Assembly (NCBI RefSeq): GCF_025264665.1
Contig: NZ_CP073697.1
Coordinates: 1,984,001 to 2,048,000, forward strand
Origin: Edaphobacter flagellatus
GTDB lineage: Bacteria > Acidobacteriota > Terriglobia > Terriglobales > Acidobacteriaceae
Direction: 5' to 3'
DNA: 64,000 nucleotides
The notes under the pieces were generated by a model. It saw nothing but the letters and a program-made list of their open reading frames with translations, did no database searches and was not told the DNA's origin. The translations under genes were made by a program, and so were the position numbers. Positions 27,553 through 37,564 of the stretch are shown piece by piece (the stretch's first letter is position 1; every line of letters starts with the position of its first letter).

Positions 27553-28945
27553 ACAAGGGGGCACGAAGCGGCCCGTCAGGCGACTTCCACTGGGCCGCTC
27601 GGCCAGGCGCCTGAGCTTTGAGCGACGGCTGCGACTATGGCTGTATCTGGCCGGAGTGCCGGGATTTGCCTTGTGCTGGACGCTACTCCACGTTTTAAAG
27701 ATGGATGCAGCCTTGCAAGTCATCTTGCTGGTGCTGTTTGCTCTTGGCTGGGCCTTTACGGTGTCGCTGTTGATGGAGCAGCTTGCGCGTCCACTACAGA
27801 CGCTGGCGAATGTTGTCGCCTCGCTGCGCGAAGACGACTACTCGTTTCGAGCACGGGGCGCGCGGCGAAACGACGTTATTGGCGATCTTGCCCTGGAGAT
27901 CAATGCGCTGGCCAGCATGTTGCAAGCTCAGCGAGCCGGCGCACTGGAGGCAATGGCACTTGTTGAACGTGTGATGGACACGATGCAGTCGCCAGTGCTG
28001 GCTTTTGATCCTGAAGGAAGATTGAAGCTGCTGAACGTTGCGGCGGAGCGTGCATTTTCGCTGGAAACGAATAAGGCGCTCGGTCACACAGCGCAGAAGT
28101 TGAAGCTTGCTTATTTGCTGGATGCCAGCAATGACGATGTTCTTTCGTTAGGTGCTGAGCAGCAGCAGTTGACACGCTGGATAGTAAAGCGTGCGAACTT
28201 TCGCCTGCGCGGCGTGCCGCATACGCTCTTTGTGCTGGCCGATGTCGGCACGGCGCTGCGTGAAGAGGAACGTGTCGCATGGAGGCGCCTGATACGCGTT
28301 CTTGGGCATGAGATCAACAATTCGCTCGCCCCGATTAAATCGATCGCGTCGAGCCTGCGCACGCGCCTTCACGCGGCACCGCAGACCGAAGAACGCGATG
28401 ATTTCGAGCGTGGGCTCGAAGTGGTGGAAAATCGCGCGGAGTCGCTGAATCGCTTTCTGCAGGCTTATCGGCAGCTGATGGGTCTTCCTGCTCCTCGATT
28501 CGCCAAGGTCGATATGGCGTCGCTCATCGATCGGGTGGCGCAGCTTGAGGTTCGTCTGATGGTCCAGGTCATTCCGGGAGATCCTGTTGAGGTGATGCTT
28601 GATCCGGACCAGATCGAGCAGGCTCTGATCAATCTGGTTCGCAATGCGGCAGAGGCTGCGCTCAGCCCGGATGCCATGAATGAGGATGCGCCGCGCGTCG
28701 AGATGAGCTGGCAGCATACGGGAAACGAGATCTGCATCTCCATTTTTGACAACGGTCCCGGCCTGACGAACTCCGGCAACCTATTTGTTCCCTTCTACAC
28801 AACGAAGCCGAGTGGCACCGGCATAGGGCTGGTGCTGGCACAACAGATTGCAGAGGCCCACAACGGCGTTGTCGAACTGCGCAACCGCATGGATGGAGTG
28901 AACGGGTGCGAGGCACTGCTTCGCATTCCATTTCAAGCGAACTAA
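27542..28945 (+). CDS. Membrane sensor histidine kinase, partner of the NtrC-type regulator
   Basis: The 467-aa protein has two membrane helices (about residues 31-52 and 55-78), a HAMP-like linker, a PAS-like region (about 130-235), an H-box with phospho-acceptor His256 (VLGHEINN), an N-box (NLVRNAAEAA), DNGPGL and a G2 motif (SGTGIGL). It is the NtrY/NtrB-like class that pairs with sigma-54 activators. The very short periplasmic loop suggests that it senses the membrane or a cytoplasmic signal. Its ATG overlaps the regulator gene by 11 nt. Its TAA overlaps the stop of the convergent helicase gene. Confidence 0.92.
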   Translation: MASEQGGTKRPVRRLPLGRSARRLSFERRLRLWLYLAGVPGFALCWTLLHVLKMDAALQVILLVLFALGWAFTVSLLMEQLARPLQTLANVVASLREDDYSFRARGARRNDVIGDLALEINALASMLQAQRAGALEAMALVERVMDTMQSPVLAFDPEGRLKLLNVAAERAFSLETNKALGHTAQKLKLAYLLDASNDDVLSLGAEQQQLTRWIVKRANFRLRGVPHTLFVLADVGTALREEERVAWRRLIRVLGHEINNSLAPIKSIASSLRTRLHAAPQTEERDDFERGLEVVENRAESLNRFLQAYRQLMGLPAPRFAKVDMASLIDRVAQLEVRLMVQVIPGDPVEVMLDPDQIEQALINLVRNAAEAALSPDAMNEDAPRVEMSWQHTGNEICISIFDNGPGLTNSGNLFVPFYTTKPSGTGIGLVLAQQIAEAHNGVVELRNRMDGVNGCEALLRIPFQAN

Positions 28946-31900
28946 GCCTGCACCTGCACCTTCGCCTGCACGCGGCGCACATGGAAGCCTCGCGCCCCGA
29001 TAGAAAATCCCGCGTGTAAAAGAATGTCGGCCATCCAGTGCTTCTGGGCAGGAACCCCATTGATCGTCGCAATCAATAAACCATACGCCTCCTTCTCTTC
29101 GCTGCGGTCCTGAGCACTTCGGACAAGAAAGGCAGCCAGCGCATTCGCCACGCTGGAACGCTGTGGTTCGTCTTCCGGGAGGAAGACCTGAATATTCGGG
29201 TTGGCACGACGCATGTATACCGCGAGAGCGCCGTTCCATAGAATGACTTGCGCTCCCACACTTCGCGTCAGCGTGGTGTGCGTATCATCGAACTGCGGCC
29301 AACGCAGCAGAGCGCCATATGGATTCGCTGGATCGGTTGCAGCAAGCTGTACGATCTCGATGCGACCTTCGCTGTTGCGCAGAGAACGCAGCAGATCGAC
29401 GGCGGATGGCAACGCAAATTGTGTGGCTCCGATATCTGCGGCGAAGTAACCGCGACGCACTTTTCCGCTCTCTTCCATCGCTTTCAGCACATCGTAGATC
29501 GCGGAGAAGCCTCCGGAAAGATTTTCGGCCTGCGCCGCCTCGCGGAAGACGACTCCATAACGAGCGAGCAACTGCTGTGCAATCGCATGCCGCCAGACAG
29601 TTGCCTGCGCTGCATTCTGCGCTTCGGCGTATGCTGCGGGCTGCAATGTCCATCTTCCCTGCCCTGCCGGTGGAGTGGTCCTCCTCGAACGGAAGCCTGT
29701 CTGCTGATGATCCCTTCGTTTTCTGGAACTCTCTGGACGTTCGCAGTAAGCACGCAATGCGGCCATACCATCGTTGGTCAGCATGCCCTTCCATACCAGC
29801 GACCACAGAGCGTTGAGCGTTTCACCGGGATATCCTCCACCAGCACCTTCGTGGATCTGCTGAAAGAAGGATGCTCCGCGCTCGCGCACGTAGTCCACGA
29901 TGGCCGCCTCTCGTTCACTCAACGCTTCGCTCGCATAAATCTGCGGGGAGCGAAGCTGCGGCAGATTTTCTGCGAGATAGAAGGCGATTCTTCCATCCCG
30001 CTCGCCGAGAGATTCCAACCCGATCCAGGTGACTTCACCTGCAGCGATCAGCGTATCCAGATCAGACGGTTTGTATCCCAGGATTCGGGCTGGAAGAATC
30101 TCGGTCTCAACAATCGAGGCTGGTAACGGCGCTCCCTGCAAGATCTCAAGCACATCGAGTAATGCATCCAATCCGCGACGAGGCTGCACGACTCCCTGCC
30201 AACGCGTGAAGAGCCGAGCAAGCGTTGCCTGCTCAGCCGGCTCAACTTCTTTGCGCAGACGCGCGAGGCTCTTGCGGCGTATGAGACGCAACACTTCGTT
30301 GTCACACCATTCACGATGCATGCCGCCAGGGCGAAAGCCTCCCTCGGCGATCCGGCCAGATTGCACCAGTTCATTTAGAACTGGCTCTGCCGTCTCGGCG
30401 GGGAGACCAAACCGCGCTGCGATCTCGTGAAGCGTGAAGGGTCCGTGCGTTCTCGCATAGCGACGCAGCAACTCTGTTGTTGGGTTTGCGATCTTTGCGA
30501 GGAAGGTTGCCGGAAGTTTCGGCGATAGGGATATTCCGACAGCATCTCGATATCTGGCTGCGTCTTCAATCGCGATAAAGCGCTGCTCACCTGCGATTGT
30601 GATTTCTATTATGCGATCTGCCTTCAGCAGACGCTGTATTGCTTTTTCTAAATCTACTTCGGCGGTGCGATGCTGCAATTCTGCAAGGCAGAGATCGCCC
30701 ACACGAAGCAACAAATCGTGAATGCCATCTATAGTTCGCGAGCAGTAACCCTCTGCGAGTCCCTGCAGTTGTTCTTCAACCTGCTCGATGGCGTTTGTGT
30801 TCAACAGCTCGCGGAGATCGGCATCTCCCATCAGCTCGCGCAACTGGCTCTCGTCGATAGCCAGCGCCTGCGCGCGGCGTTCGGCAAGCGGCGCGTCGCC
30901 GTCATAGATATAGTTGGCGACGTAACTGAACAAGAGCGCTGCTGCGAAAGGCGAGGGTATTTGCGTATCCACGGTGTGGACCTGCAGGCTCTGGGTTGCG
31001 ATAAGGCGCAGTATCTCCGTCAGCGCGGGAATATCGAACACATCACGCATACATTCGCGGTAGGCTTCGAGCAGGATCGGGAAGGATGCAAAACGGCTTG
31101 CGACGGCCAGCAGATCGTGTGCACGCTTTCTCTGTTGCCATAAAGGACTTCTTCGATTGGCGCGATGTCGTGGAAGAAGCAGCGCACGGGCTGCGCTCTC
31201 ACGAAATTTGGATGCAAACATGGCTGTGGCACCCAGCTCATTCAGTACCAGGTCAACCGCTTCTTCGGGAGCAAGCAACAGCTGGGTGGTATCGGGCGGC
31301 TGATCGGTATCGGGAAAGCGTATAACGAATCCGTCGTCACCCCACATCGTCTCGACCTCCACTCCACGATTGCTGCGCAGCTTTGCAGCTGCTGCCATCG
31401 CCCAGGGAGCGTGAATCCTTGTGCCAAAAGGCGTCAGTACACAGACGCGCCAGTCGCCGCGTTCATCGCGAACGCGTTCGATCACGATACCGCGATCATC
31501 GGGGACCATGCCGACGGCACTCTTCTGATCGCGCAGATACTGCAACAGATTTTCTGCGGCCCCCAGTTCGAGATCGTGCTCCGAGGTCAGCTTTGCAAGC
31601 GCTGCATTATGCGGTGTTTCGCCAAGTTCTCTTACGAGTGCGCCGATGATTCTTCCGAATTCGAGTGGGCGACCGGGTTTGTCGCCACGCCAGAACGGCA
31701 TTTTGCCTGCTTCACCTGACGCTGGGGTTACAAGCACGCGGTCGTGTGTAATCTCTTCAATACGCCAGCTGGATGCGCCTAAGGTAAAGACCTCGCCGGC
31801 ACGGCTCTCGAAGACCATCTCTTCGTCGAGTTCACCGACGCGTATGGGCTTTGCTCGTTCCCCTGCAAGGAAGACGCCATACAAGCCGCGATCGGGAATC

Positions 31901-33669
31901 GTGCCGCCGTTGAGGATGGCGATGCTTTTGACGCCAGATCTTGGCGTGATCCAGTTGGCTTTGCGATCCCAGGTTATGCGAGGACGCAGCTCTGCGAATT
32001 CATCGGAGGGATAGCGTCCGGCGAGCATGTCGAGGACGCCGTCAAAGACTATCTGGCTGAGCAGGGCGAATGGAGCAGCGCCGCGGATGAGGCGAAAGAG
32101 AGCATCGTAGCTGATTCCAGGAGAATCTCTTTCGCCGCGGCCTCTTCTTTTCTCTGCTTCGAGGGCATCGATTGGAGGATGTGAGACGGTGGCGACGATC
32201 TGCTGCGCCAGGACGTCCAGCGGGTTACGCAGATAGCGCGTCGATTCGACATGGCCCTCATGCATGGCGCGCGTGACGGCCGCACAGGCTACGAGGTCGG
32301 CGCGATATTTGGGGAAGATGATGCCGGACGATGGCACGCCGACAGTGTGTCCTGCGCGGCCGATGCGCTGCATGCCACTTGCGACGGATGGCGGCGATTC
32401 GATCTGGATGACAAGGTCGATTGCTCCCATATCGATTCCCAGCTCGAGCGATGATGTGGCGACGAGCGCCTTGATCTGCCCGGCCTTCAACATCTCTTCG
32501 ATCTCGGAGCGCTGCGCTGCGGCGAGAGAGCCATGATGCGCCCGCGCGATGGCTTCGCCAGCGAGATCGTTGATGGACCCGGCGAGCCGCTCGGCAGTTC
32601 TTCGCGCGTTGACGAAGATTAATGTTGAGGTCCGCTCTCGAATGATCTCAAGCAGGCGTGGATAGATGGACTGCCAGATCGAGGTTTGCTTGGGTTCTCC
32701 AGGCTTACCAGAGGTACGGCTGAGTCGAGCCATGTCTTCGACAGGAACTTCGACTTTGAGCTCGAGGAGTTTTTTGGCTCCGGCATTGACGACGGTCACC
32801 GCGCGATACGGGATGGATCGTGCGAGAAGACTGTCCTGCCGATCTCCCGCGGCTTCGAACAACATGGTTGCGGCTTCTGCTTCGGTCTCGGCGCTTTGCG
32901 GGACTTTTTCTAGGTGCTTTTTGAATTTCTCTGACGCGGCATTCGCTCCGCCGAGGAAGCGGGCTACTTCTTCGAGCGGGCGTTGTGTAGCGGAGAGGCC
33001 AATGCGTTGAACAGGCCGCTCTGTGAGAGCTTCGAGGCGTTCGAGCGAAAGCGCAAGATGCGCTCCGCGTTTTGTGGGGACGAGGGCGTGAATCTCATCG
33101 ATGATGACGGTTTCGACGGAGCGCAGACCTTCGCTTGCTTCGGAGGTGAGGAGCAGATAGAGGCTCTCGGGCGTTGTGATGAGGATTTCGCCTGGGTTGC
33201 GGCGAAACTTTGCGCGCTCGCGCTGCGGCGTGTCGCCGGTGCGGACGCTGATGTCAGGCGTTCGTACGGAGACTCCTTCCTGAGCGGCTGTGCTGGTGAT
33301 TTCGGCGAGAGGGGCGCGCAGGTTGCGCTCGACATCGACGGCGAGCGCTTTGAGTGGGGAGATGTAGAGAATGCGGCATCCGGGCTTGGTGTCCGGTGCC
33401 GGCTGGAGCATCAGCTTATCGAGGCACCAGAGGAAGGCTGTCAGTGTTTTTCCCGTGCCGGTCGGTGCGAGGATGAGCGTGGAGTCGCCGCGCGCAATGG
33501 CAGGCCAGCCTTCAATCTGCGTTCGCGTGGGCTGGTGGAAGGCAGCGCGAAACCACTTGGCGGTGATCGGGTGAAAGAGCGCTAAGGCATCGTGCGCGGC
33601 TGACGTAGTGGATTTTTCGCTGGATGGGCTGCTGTTGACTTTCTTCGACTTGGGCGGTGTGCGCTGCAT
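28942..33669 (-). CDS. lhr: Long Lhr-type DEAD/DEAH-box helicase
   Basis: The 1575-aa protein is close in length to E. coli Lhr (about 1540 aa). It has Walker A APTGTGKT (68-75), motif Ia SPLKALAVD, motif II DEIH (191-194), motif III SAT in GLSATQRPLEEVA, and motif VI QRIGRAGHTVG. Winged-helix and Lhr-specific domains follow, with a long C-terminal region as in Lhr-Core plus CTD proteins. Lhr is an ATP-dependent 3'-5' DNA helicase with a role in DNA repair; family members can unwind RNA:DNA hybrids. Its stop shares bases with the convergent kinase stop. The gene is a housekeeping function, unrelated to the sugar loci. Confidence 0.93.
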   Translation of the reverse strand: MQRTPPKSKKVNSSPSSEKSTTSAAHDALALFHPITAKWFRAAFHQPTRTQIEGWPAIARGDSTLILAPTGTGKTLTAFLWCLDKLMLQPAPDTKPGCRILYISPLKALAVDVERNLRAPLAEITSTAAQEGVSVRTPDISVRTGDTPQRERAKFRRNPGEILITTPESLYLLLTSEASEGLRSVETVIIDEIHALVPTKRGAHLALSLERLEALTERPVQRIGLSATQRPLEEVARFLGGANAASEKFKKHLEKVPQSAETEAEAATMLFEAAGDRQDSLLARSIPYRAVTVVNAGAKKLLELKVEVPVEDMARLSRTSGKPGEPKQTSIWQSIYPRLLEIIRERTSTLIFVNARRTAERLAGSINDLAGEAIARAHHGSLAAAQRSEIEEMLKAGQIKALVATSSLELGIDMGAIDLVIQIESPPSVASGMQRIGRAGHTVGVPSSGIIFPKYRADLVACAAVTRAMHEGHVESTRYLRNPLDVLAQQIVATVSHPPIDALEAEKRRGRGERDSPGISYDALFRLIRGAAPFALLSQIVFDGVLDMLAGRYPSDEFAELRPRITWDRKANWITPRSGVKSIAILNGGTIPDRGLYGVFLAGERAKPIRVGELDEEMVFESRAGEVFTLGASSWRIEEITHDRVLVTPASGEAGKMPFWRGDKPGRPLEFGRIIGALVRELGETPHNAALAKLTSEHDLELGAAENLLQYLRDQKSAVGMVPDDRGIVIERVRDERGDWRVCVLTPFGTRIHAPWAMAAAAKLRSNRGVEVETMWGDDGFVIRFPDTDQPPDTTQLLLAPEEAVDLVLNELGATAMFASKFRESAARALLLPRHRANRRSPLWQQRKRAHDLLAVASRFASFPILLEAYRECMRDVFDIPALTEILRLIATQSLQVHTVDTQIPSPFAAALLFSYVANYIYDGDAPLAERRAQALAIDESQLRELMGDADLRELLNTNAIEQVEEQLQGLAEGYCSRTIDGIHDLLLRVGDLCLAELQHRTAEVDLEKAIQRLLKADRIIEITIAGEQRFIAIEDAARYRDAVGISLSPKLPATFLAKIANPTTELLRRYARTHGPFTLHEIAARFGLPAETAEPVLNELVQSGRIAEGGFRPGGMHREWCDNEVLRLIRRKSLARLRKEVEPAEQATLARLFTRWQGVVQPRRGLDALLDVLEILQGAPLPASIVETEILPARILGYKPSDLDTLIAAGEVTWIGLESLGERDGRIAFYLAENLPQLRSPQIYASEALSEREAAIVDYVRERGASFFQQIHEGAGGGYPGETLNALWSLVWKGMLTNDGMAALRAYCERPESSRKRRDHQQTGFRSRRTTPPAGQGRWTLQPAAYAEAQNAAQATVWRHAIAQQLLARYGVVFREAAQAENLSGGFSAIYDVLKAMEESGKVRRGYFAADIGATQFALPSAVDLLRSLRNSEGRIEIVQLAATDPANPYGALLRWPQFDDTHTTLTRSVGAQVILWNGALAVYMRRANPNIQVFLPEDEPQRSSVANALAAFLVRSAQDRSEEKEAYGLLIATINGVPAQKHWMADILLHAGFSIGARGFHVRRVQAKVQVQA

Positions 33670-33777
33670 ACGATGCCAGTGGTTTCGATGCTATCGGATC
33701 GGACTGGCTTCGTGATGCTTTCCCTACCGATTTTGAATGAAGTCGAGGTTTATAAGACCTGACTTTAAAAGATAAAA

Positions 33778-33804
33778 CCGGGCGCAGTATATACCTGCGC
33801 CCGG
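33778..33804 (-). terminator. Strong Rho-independent terminator after the TBDR
   Basis: CCGGGCGCAG and CTGCGCCCGG form a perfect 10-bp stem with a 7-nt loop, followed on the minus strand by TTTTATCTTTT. It begins 15 nt past the TBDR stop and closes that single-gene transcript. Confidence 0.9.
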
Positions 33805-33819
33805 CGTATCAGATGAGAG

Positions 33820-36800
33820 TTAGAACTGGAATTTGCCTGCAAACTGGAGCAGACGCTGATTGGTGAGAGTAGAGACTCCCACGATATTTCCCAGGGTGAC
33901 CAGGTTGCTCACGCTGGTTCCCGGGTTGGCGGGGGTTGGATGGTTGAGGGTGTTGAAGGCCTCAACGTCCAGCTTGAAGGAAAGACCTTCGCGGATGGGG
34001 AAGATGCGGTGAACAGAAGAATCGAGATTCCAGTACTGCGGACCGCGGATGGCGTTGCGTGGCCCATTGCCATACGTTCCAATGGCTGGCGCCGCGTAGG
34101 CGCAGGGATTGAACCACTGAGCCCGAGTGCGAGTGGGACCTGCCGGGGCGTTGCAGAGTGGATTTGCTGCGACAGGGCCGGCGACAAACGGATCGCCAAC
34201 AAGGTTGGCGCGCTCATAGGTACCAGCATTGCCAGTGTTCGCGATATCGCCTGAGGCAGTGATATTGAGAACCTGACCGGAGCGTGCCGTAAAGATGGAG
34301 TTCACCTGCCAGTTGCCAATGATGTAATTGACGAGGCTGGAGTGCGAGGAGAAATGCTTACCCTGACCGAAGGGAAGTTCGTAGATGAAGTTAGCTGCAA
34401 CGATCTGAGGGATGCTGAAGCTGGCGGGGCCACGGCTGCCCTTGGGATTGTAGGGATCCTGGGGAACGCCGCCTTCGACGCCGAAATAGCCGTCCGTACC
34501 GTCGTTGAGGGTCTTCGACCAAGTATAGGCAACGGTATAGCCAAGACCGGTGCTGAAGTGCCGCGCAAACGAAGCCTGAAGGGCATTGTAGGAGGCGGTG
34601 CCGCCAGCGTGGTCCCAAGACTTCTGCGGAACGGTGTACGGGAAGGGTTGACCGGTGTTGGTACCGCGTGAGGCGAAGGAGGTGCAGGTGGTGCAGGGCG
34701 TGCCCGTGTTGTAGTAGCCTCCGATGTCCATACGGTGCGAAGACGAACCAACATAGTTGAGCGAGAAGATGGTGCGATCGCCGAACTGCTGCTCGATGCC
34801 GAGGTTGTACTGATGCGAGTAGGGATTCTTCCAGCGCGGATCGACCATGTAGTTGACGTTCGAAGACGTAAACGGTGTGGCTGCGGGAAGGTTGCCTGGG
34901 TTATCGGCAAAGGGGTTCTGCGCCGAGGTGTAGGGGGTACCAGGTGTGTTCGTTCCGTTGATCTGGAGCGTGCCGGTATCGGGCCAGGAGCCCTGATAGT
35001 TCTGGGTCATCTGGATAATGGCAGCCCAGTTGTCGTAGGTAATACCGTAGCCACCGCGAACAGACATCTTGTCGTTGACGCGATAGGCGAAGCCGAAGCG
35101 CGGCGAGAAGTTGTACTTGGAGCCATGGAGGATCTTGCTACCAGTGGCAACGCGAACATGAGCCGGAAGCGTAGCACTCGGGAGGCAGGGTGCATGGCCA
35201 CGGTCCGTGCAGAGCGGCGGGAGCTTCTGGATGATGTAATCTCCGTTGTTGAAGTCGAAGTCTCCGGTTTCGATTGATCCCTGAAGACCGATGGAGGCAT
35301 CGGTACCGTAGGCGGGAATAACCGAGCGGTCGTAGCGGAGACCGTAGTTCAAAGTGAGTTCGCGGGTGATCTTCCAGCTGTCCTGCAGGTACGCGTTTGC
35401 GATACCGCCGGGGCGCTCCGTCAGAAGGACGTTACGCTTGTTTTCGTTGTTGGGATAGCCGAGGAGGAAGTCGGCGAGTCCGAAACCGGACTGGGCACTG
35501 ATCTGCGCGGATGTCAGGTTGGCCGCTGAACCTGGATTCTTGGCAAAGTTCGAGGTTGACGCTCCGGTAAAGTTAACCGTTCCCTGCCGCAGGGTAGCAG
35601 TGTAGTTGACCTGATCCCAACCACCACCTGCCTGGAACTGGTGCTTGCCCATAATGCGAATCACACTTCCCTGCCACTCATGAATGCTGGAGAGGTTCGG
35701 CGTCGGGCTCTTCACCTCACCGCCACTAAAGCCTCCGGTGACAGCCTGAGTGACGAGAACAGTTGCACCACCCACGAAGGAGGCGCACATGTCGGTCGAG
35801 CAGCCATACGTCTTCCAGAGATTGGGATCGTTGAACTGCGTGAGCACGTTGTTTTCAACGTGTGTGCGGCCGTACTGGACCTGCATGCTGGTCGTGGGCG
35901 AGAAGATATGCACCCAGCTGGCTCCGTACTGCTGCGCGGGAATCTGAGTTGAGGTAAAGAGTGTGGGAAGCGTACTGGGCGCCTGCTGGTTCCAGTCGAT
36001 GCCTGCGTAGCGGAAGAAGATGAAGTCGCGGGTACCGATGTGCTGGTCGATGCGGCCGGTGTAGTTATAGACCGTCTGGCGCGTAGGATCGGTGATCTGG
36101 TAGTTAGCCTGGGTGGTAGGAATACCCGGGATGACCATGGGCTGCACTCCACCAAAGACCGCCTTCACGAAGGCAAGTGCGTAGGGGTTCATCTTCGCAG
36201 TGGGAATCTGATTACCGAGGAATGCAGGCCGGTTAGGCGTGGCCGCACTGTTGCCGACGGTAGGATCGTAAAGCTGGCAGGGATAGGGTTGAGCTTTGGT
36301 GTCACCAGCGGAACAGGTGCCACCTTTGCTGACTCCGGTCGTAGCAGACGAGAAGTCTCCGTTGAGCTGTGCCTGTGTGGGAATGAGGATGTTCGTCGAA
36401 CCGGATTTGGAGTAGTGTGTGGCTTCTACACCGACGAGGAAGAAGGTTTTATCGCGTCCGTCATAAACGTGTGGGATACGAATGGGTCCGCCGACCTGTC
36501 CGCCGAACGTATTGAGATGGTAGGAGGCAGGTGAGGGGACATAGGGCTTGGCGTCGAAGCTGGTGCTGCGAATGAACTCCCAGGCAGAGCCGTGGAAGGT
36601 GTTGGTGCCGGACTTGGTGACCACGTTGACGACACCGCCGAGCGAGCCGCCATAGATAGCGTCGTTGTGGGAGTTGACCTTGAACTCCTGGATGGTGTCG
36701 ACGATGGGCGGCACGGCATAGGTGTTGTACCAGGCCTGGTTGTCGTTCATGCCGTCGACGAGATAGATGGTGGAGCGGTTGCCGGCTCCGTTGATGGAGG

Positions 36801-37395
36801 GGAAGGAGTAGCTGGTCGTGCTTGCGGCAACCACCGCGGTATTGCCAGCGCCAGAATTCTGGCCGCTGCTGATGGGGGTGACACCTGGAGTGAGCGTGAG
36901 CAACTGAGTGAAGTTGCGGCCGTTAAGCGGAAGATTGTTGACGGCCTTCTCGTCGATGACGGTGCCGAGCTGCGCCGTGGAGCTTTCCACCTGAGTGCCG
37001 GTGGCTTCGACGGTGACAGATTCCGAGACATCTCCAACTTTAAGTGTGGTGTTGACGGTCACAGCCTGAGCGACGGCGACCTCGAAAGCGGCGATGGTCT
37101 CCGTCTGGAAGCCTGTAGCAGCGAACTTGAGGGTATAGCGTGCCGGGGGGATGCTGGTGAAGACGTAGTTGCCGGAGCCATTGGAGGTGGTGACACGCTC
37201 GACATTGGTGTCGACGTTCCTGAGAGTCACCTTAACACCGACAACAACGTTCTGGGTCGGGTCAGTAACGATTCCGCTGACGGCGGAGGAGGAGCTCTGT
37301 GCCACAACAGGGGTAGATAGACCGGCAAAACTCGCAAGGAACAGACTGGCGAATAGTGCCGCTCTAGTGGCGGTTGCAATCAGTGATTTCTGCAT
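33820..37395 (-). CDS. TonB-dependent receptor, Oar-like (fucosidase/esterase locus)
   Basis: The 1191-aa receptor has a signal peptide ending PVVAQ, an Ig-like domain (SAVSGIVTDPTQNVVVGVKV), a plug with NNLPLNGRNFTQLLTLTPG and STIYLVDGMNDNQ, and a barrel ending in FAGKFQF. ATG 37395 is chosen because AGGAG lies seven nt upstream; the open frame extends into the promoter at 37445-37474, so the longer start is excluded. The SGNH esterase gene upstream ends 170 nt before this start, and a strong terminator follows, so it is probably monocistronic. The neighbours suggest acetylated, fucose-containing plant polysaccharide as substrate; this is inference. Confidence 0.93.
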   Translation of the reverse strand: MQKSLIATATRAALFASLFLASFAGLSTPVVAQSSSSAVSGIVTDPTQNVVVGVKVTLRNVDTNVERVTTSNGSGNYVFTSIPPARYTLKFAATGFQTETIAAFEVAVAQAVTVNTTLKVGDVSESVTVEATGTQVESSTAQLGTVIDEKAVNNLPLNGRNFTQLLTLTPGVTPISSGQNSGAGNTAVVAASTTSYSFPSINGAGNRSTIYLVDGMNDNQAWYNTYAVPPIVDTIQEFKVNSHNDAIYGGSLGGVVNVVTKSGTNTFHGSAWEFIRSTSFDAKPYVPSPASYHLNTFGGQVGGPIRIPHVYDGRDKTFFLVGVEATHYSKSGSTNILIPTQAQLNGDFSSATTGVSKGGTCSAGDTKAQPYPCQLYDPTVGNSAATPNRPAFLGNQIPTAKMNPYALAFVKAVFGGVQPMVIPGIPTTQANYQITDPTRQTVYNYTGRIDQHIGTRDFIFFRYAGIDWNQQAPSTLPTLFTSTQIPAQQYGASWVHIFSPTTSMQVQYGRTHVENNVLTQFNDPNLWKTYGCSTDMCASFVGGATVLVTQAVTGGFSGGEVKSPTPNLSSIHEWQGSVIRIMGKHQFQAGGGWDQVNYTATLRQGTVNFTGASTSNFAKNPGSAANLTSAQISAQSGFGLADFLLGYPNNENKRNVLLTERPGGIANAYLQDSWKITRELTLNYGLRYDRSVIPAYGTDASIGLQGSIETGDFDFNNGDYIIQKLPPLCTDRGHAPCLPSATLPAHVRVATGSKILHGSKYNFSPRFGFAYRVNDKMSVRGGYGITYDNWAAIIQMTQNYQGSWPDTGTLQINGTNTPGTPYTSAQNPFADNPGNLPAATPFTSSNVNYMVDPRWKNPYSHQYNLGIEQQFGDRTIFSLNYVGSSSHRMDIGGYYNTGTPCTTCTSFASRGTNTGQPFPYTVPQKSWDHAGGTASYNALQASFARHFSTGLGYTVAYTWSKTLNDGTDGYFGVEGGVPQDPYNPKGSRGPASFSIPQIVAANFIYELPFGQGKHFSSHSSLVNYIIGNWQVNSIFTARSGQVLNITASGDIANTGNAGTYERANLVGDPFVAGPVAANPLCNAPAGPTRTRAQWFNPCAYAAPAIGTYGNGPRNAIRGPQYWNLDSSVHRIFPIREGLSFKLDVEAFNTLNHPTPANPGTSVSNLVTLGNIVGVSTLTNQRLLQFAGKFQF

Positions 37396-37423
37396 CGATG
37401 GTCTCCTGACAACTCCGGCAGTG

Positions 37424-37433
37424 CTACCGGTAG
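37424..37433. promoter_or_regulatory. Perfect 10-bp palindrome in the TBDR leader
   Basis: CTACCGGTAG lies between the -10 box (37445-37450) and the ribosome site, in the 5' leader. The position fits a repressor roadblock. It shares the TACCG core with the repeats before the receptor at 12468-15848, but the match is short and may be chance. Confidence 0.3.
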
Positions 37434-37444
37434 TGACGGCGAGA

Positions 37445-37474
37445 ATCCTATCGAGCACGAAAAACAGCTGTCAA
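37445..37474 (-). promoter_or_regulatory. Sigma-70-type promoter for the 33820-37395 TBDR
   Basis: On the minus strand TTGACA (37469-37474) is followed after 18 nt by TAGGAT (37445-37450). This is one of the best promoter matches in the window. The leader to the ATG would be about 43 nt. Confidence 0.65.
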
Positions 37475-37508
37475 GAAAACTTTTACTAATTGCTTTTTTA
37501 TTTCGCGT

Positions 37509-37526
37509 ATTGAAATCGTTTGCAAT
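37509..37526. promoter_or_regulatory. LacI-family (cre-like) operator candidate upstream of a TBDR promoter
   Basis: ATTGAAATCGTTTGCAAT is an 18-bp imperfect palindrome (ATTG-AA-CG-TT-CAAT conserved) with a central CG. Its inner 14 bases miss the published cre pattern TGWAANCGNTNWCA by one position in each orientation. It lies upstream of the -35, so activation or looping is more likely than direct occlusion. The cognate regulator could be the LacI-type protein at 42464-43468 or one outside the window. Confidence 0.5.
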
Positions 37527-37564
37527 TTGTTTGAAGTCAATACTGACCTGAATTTACGGAGGGG

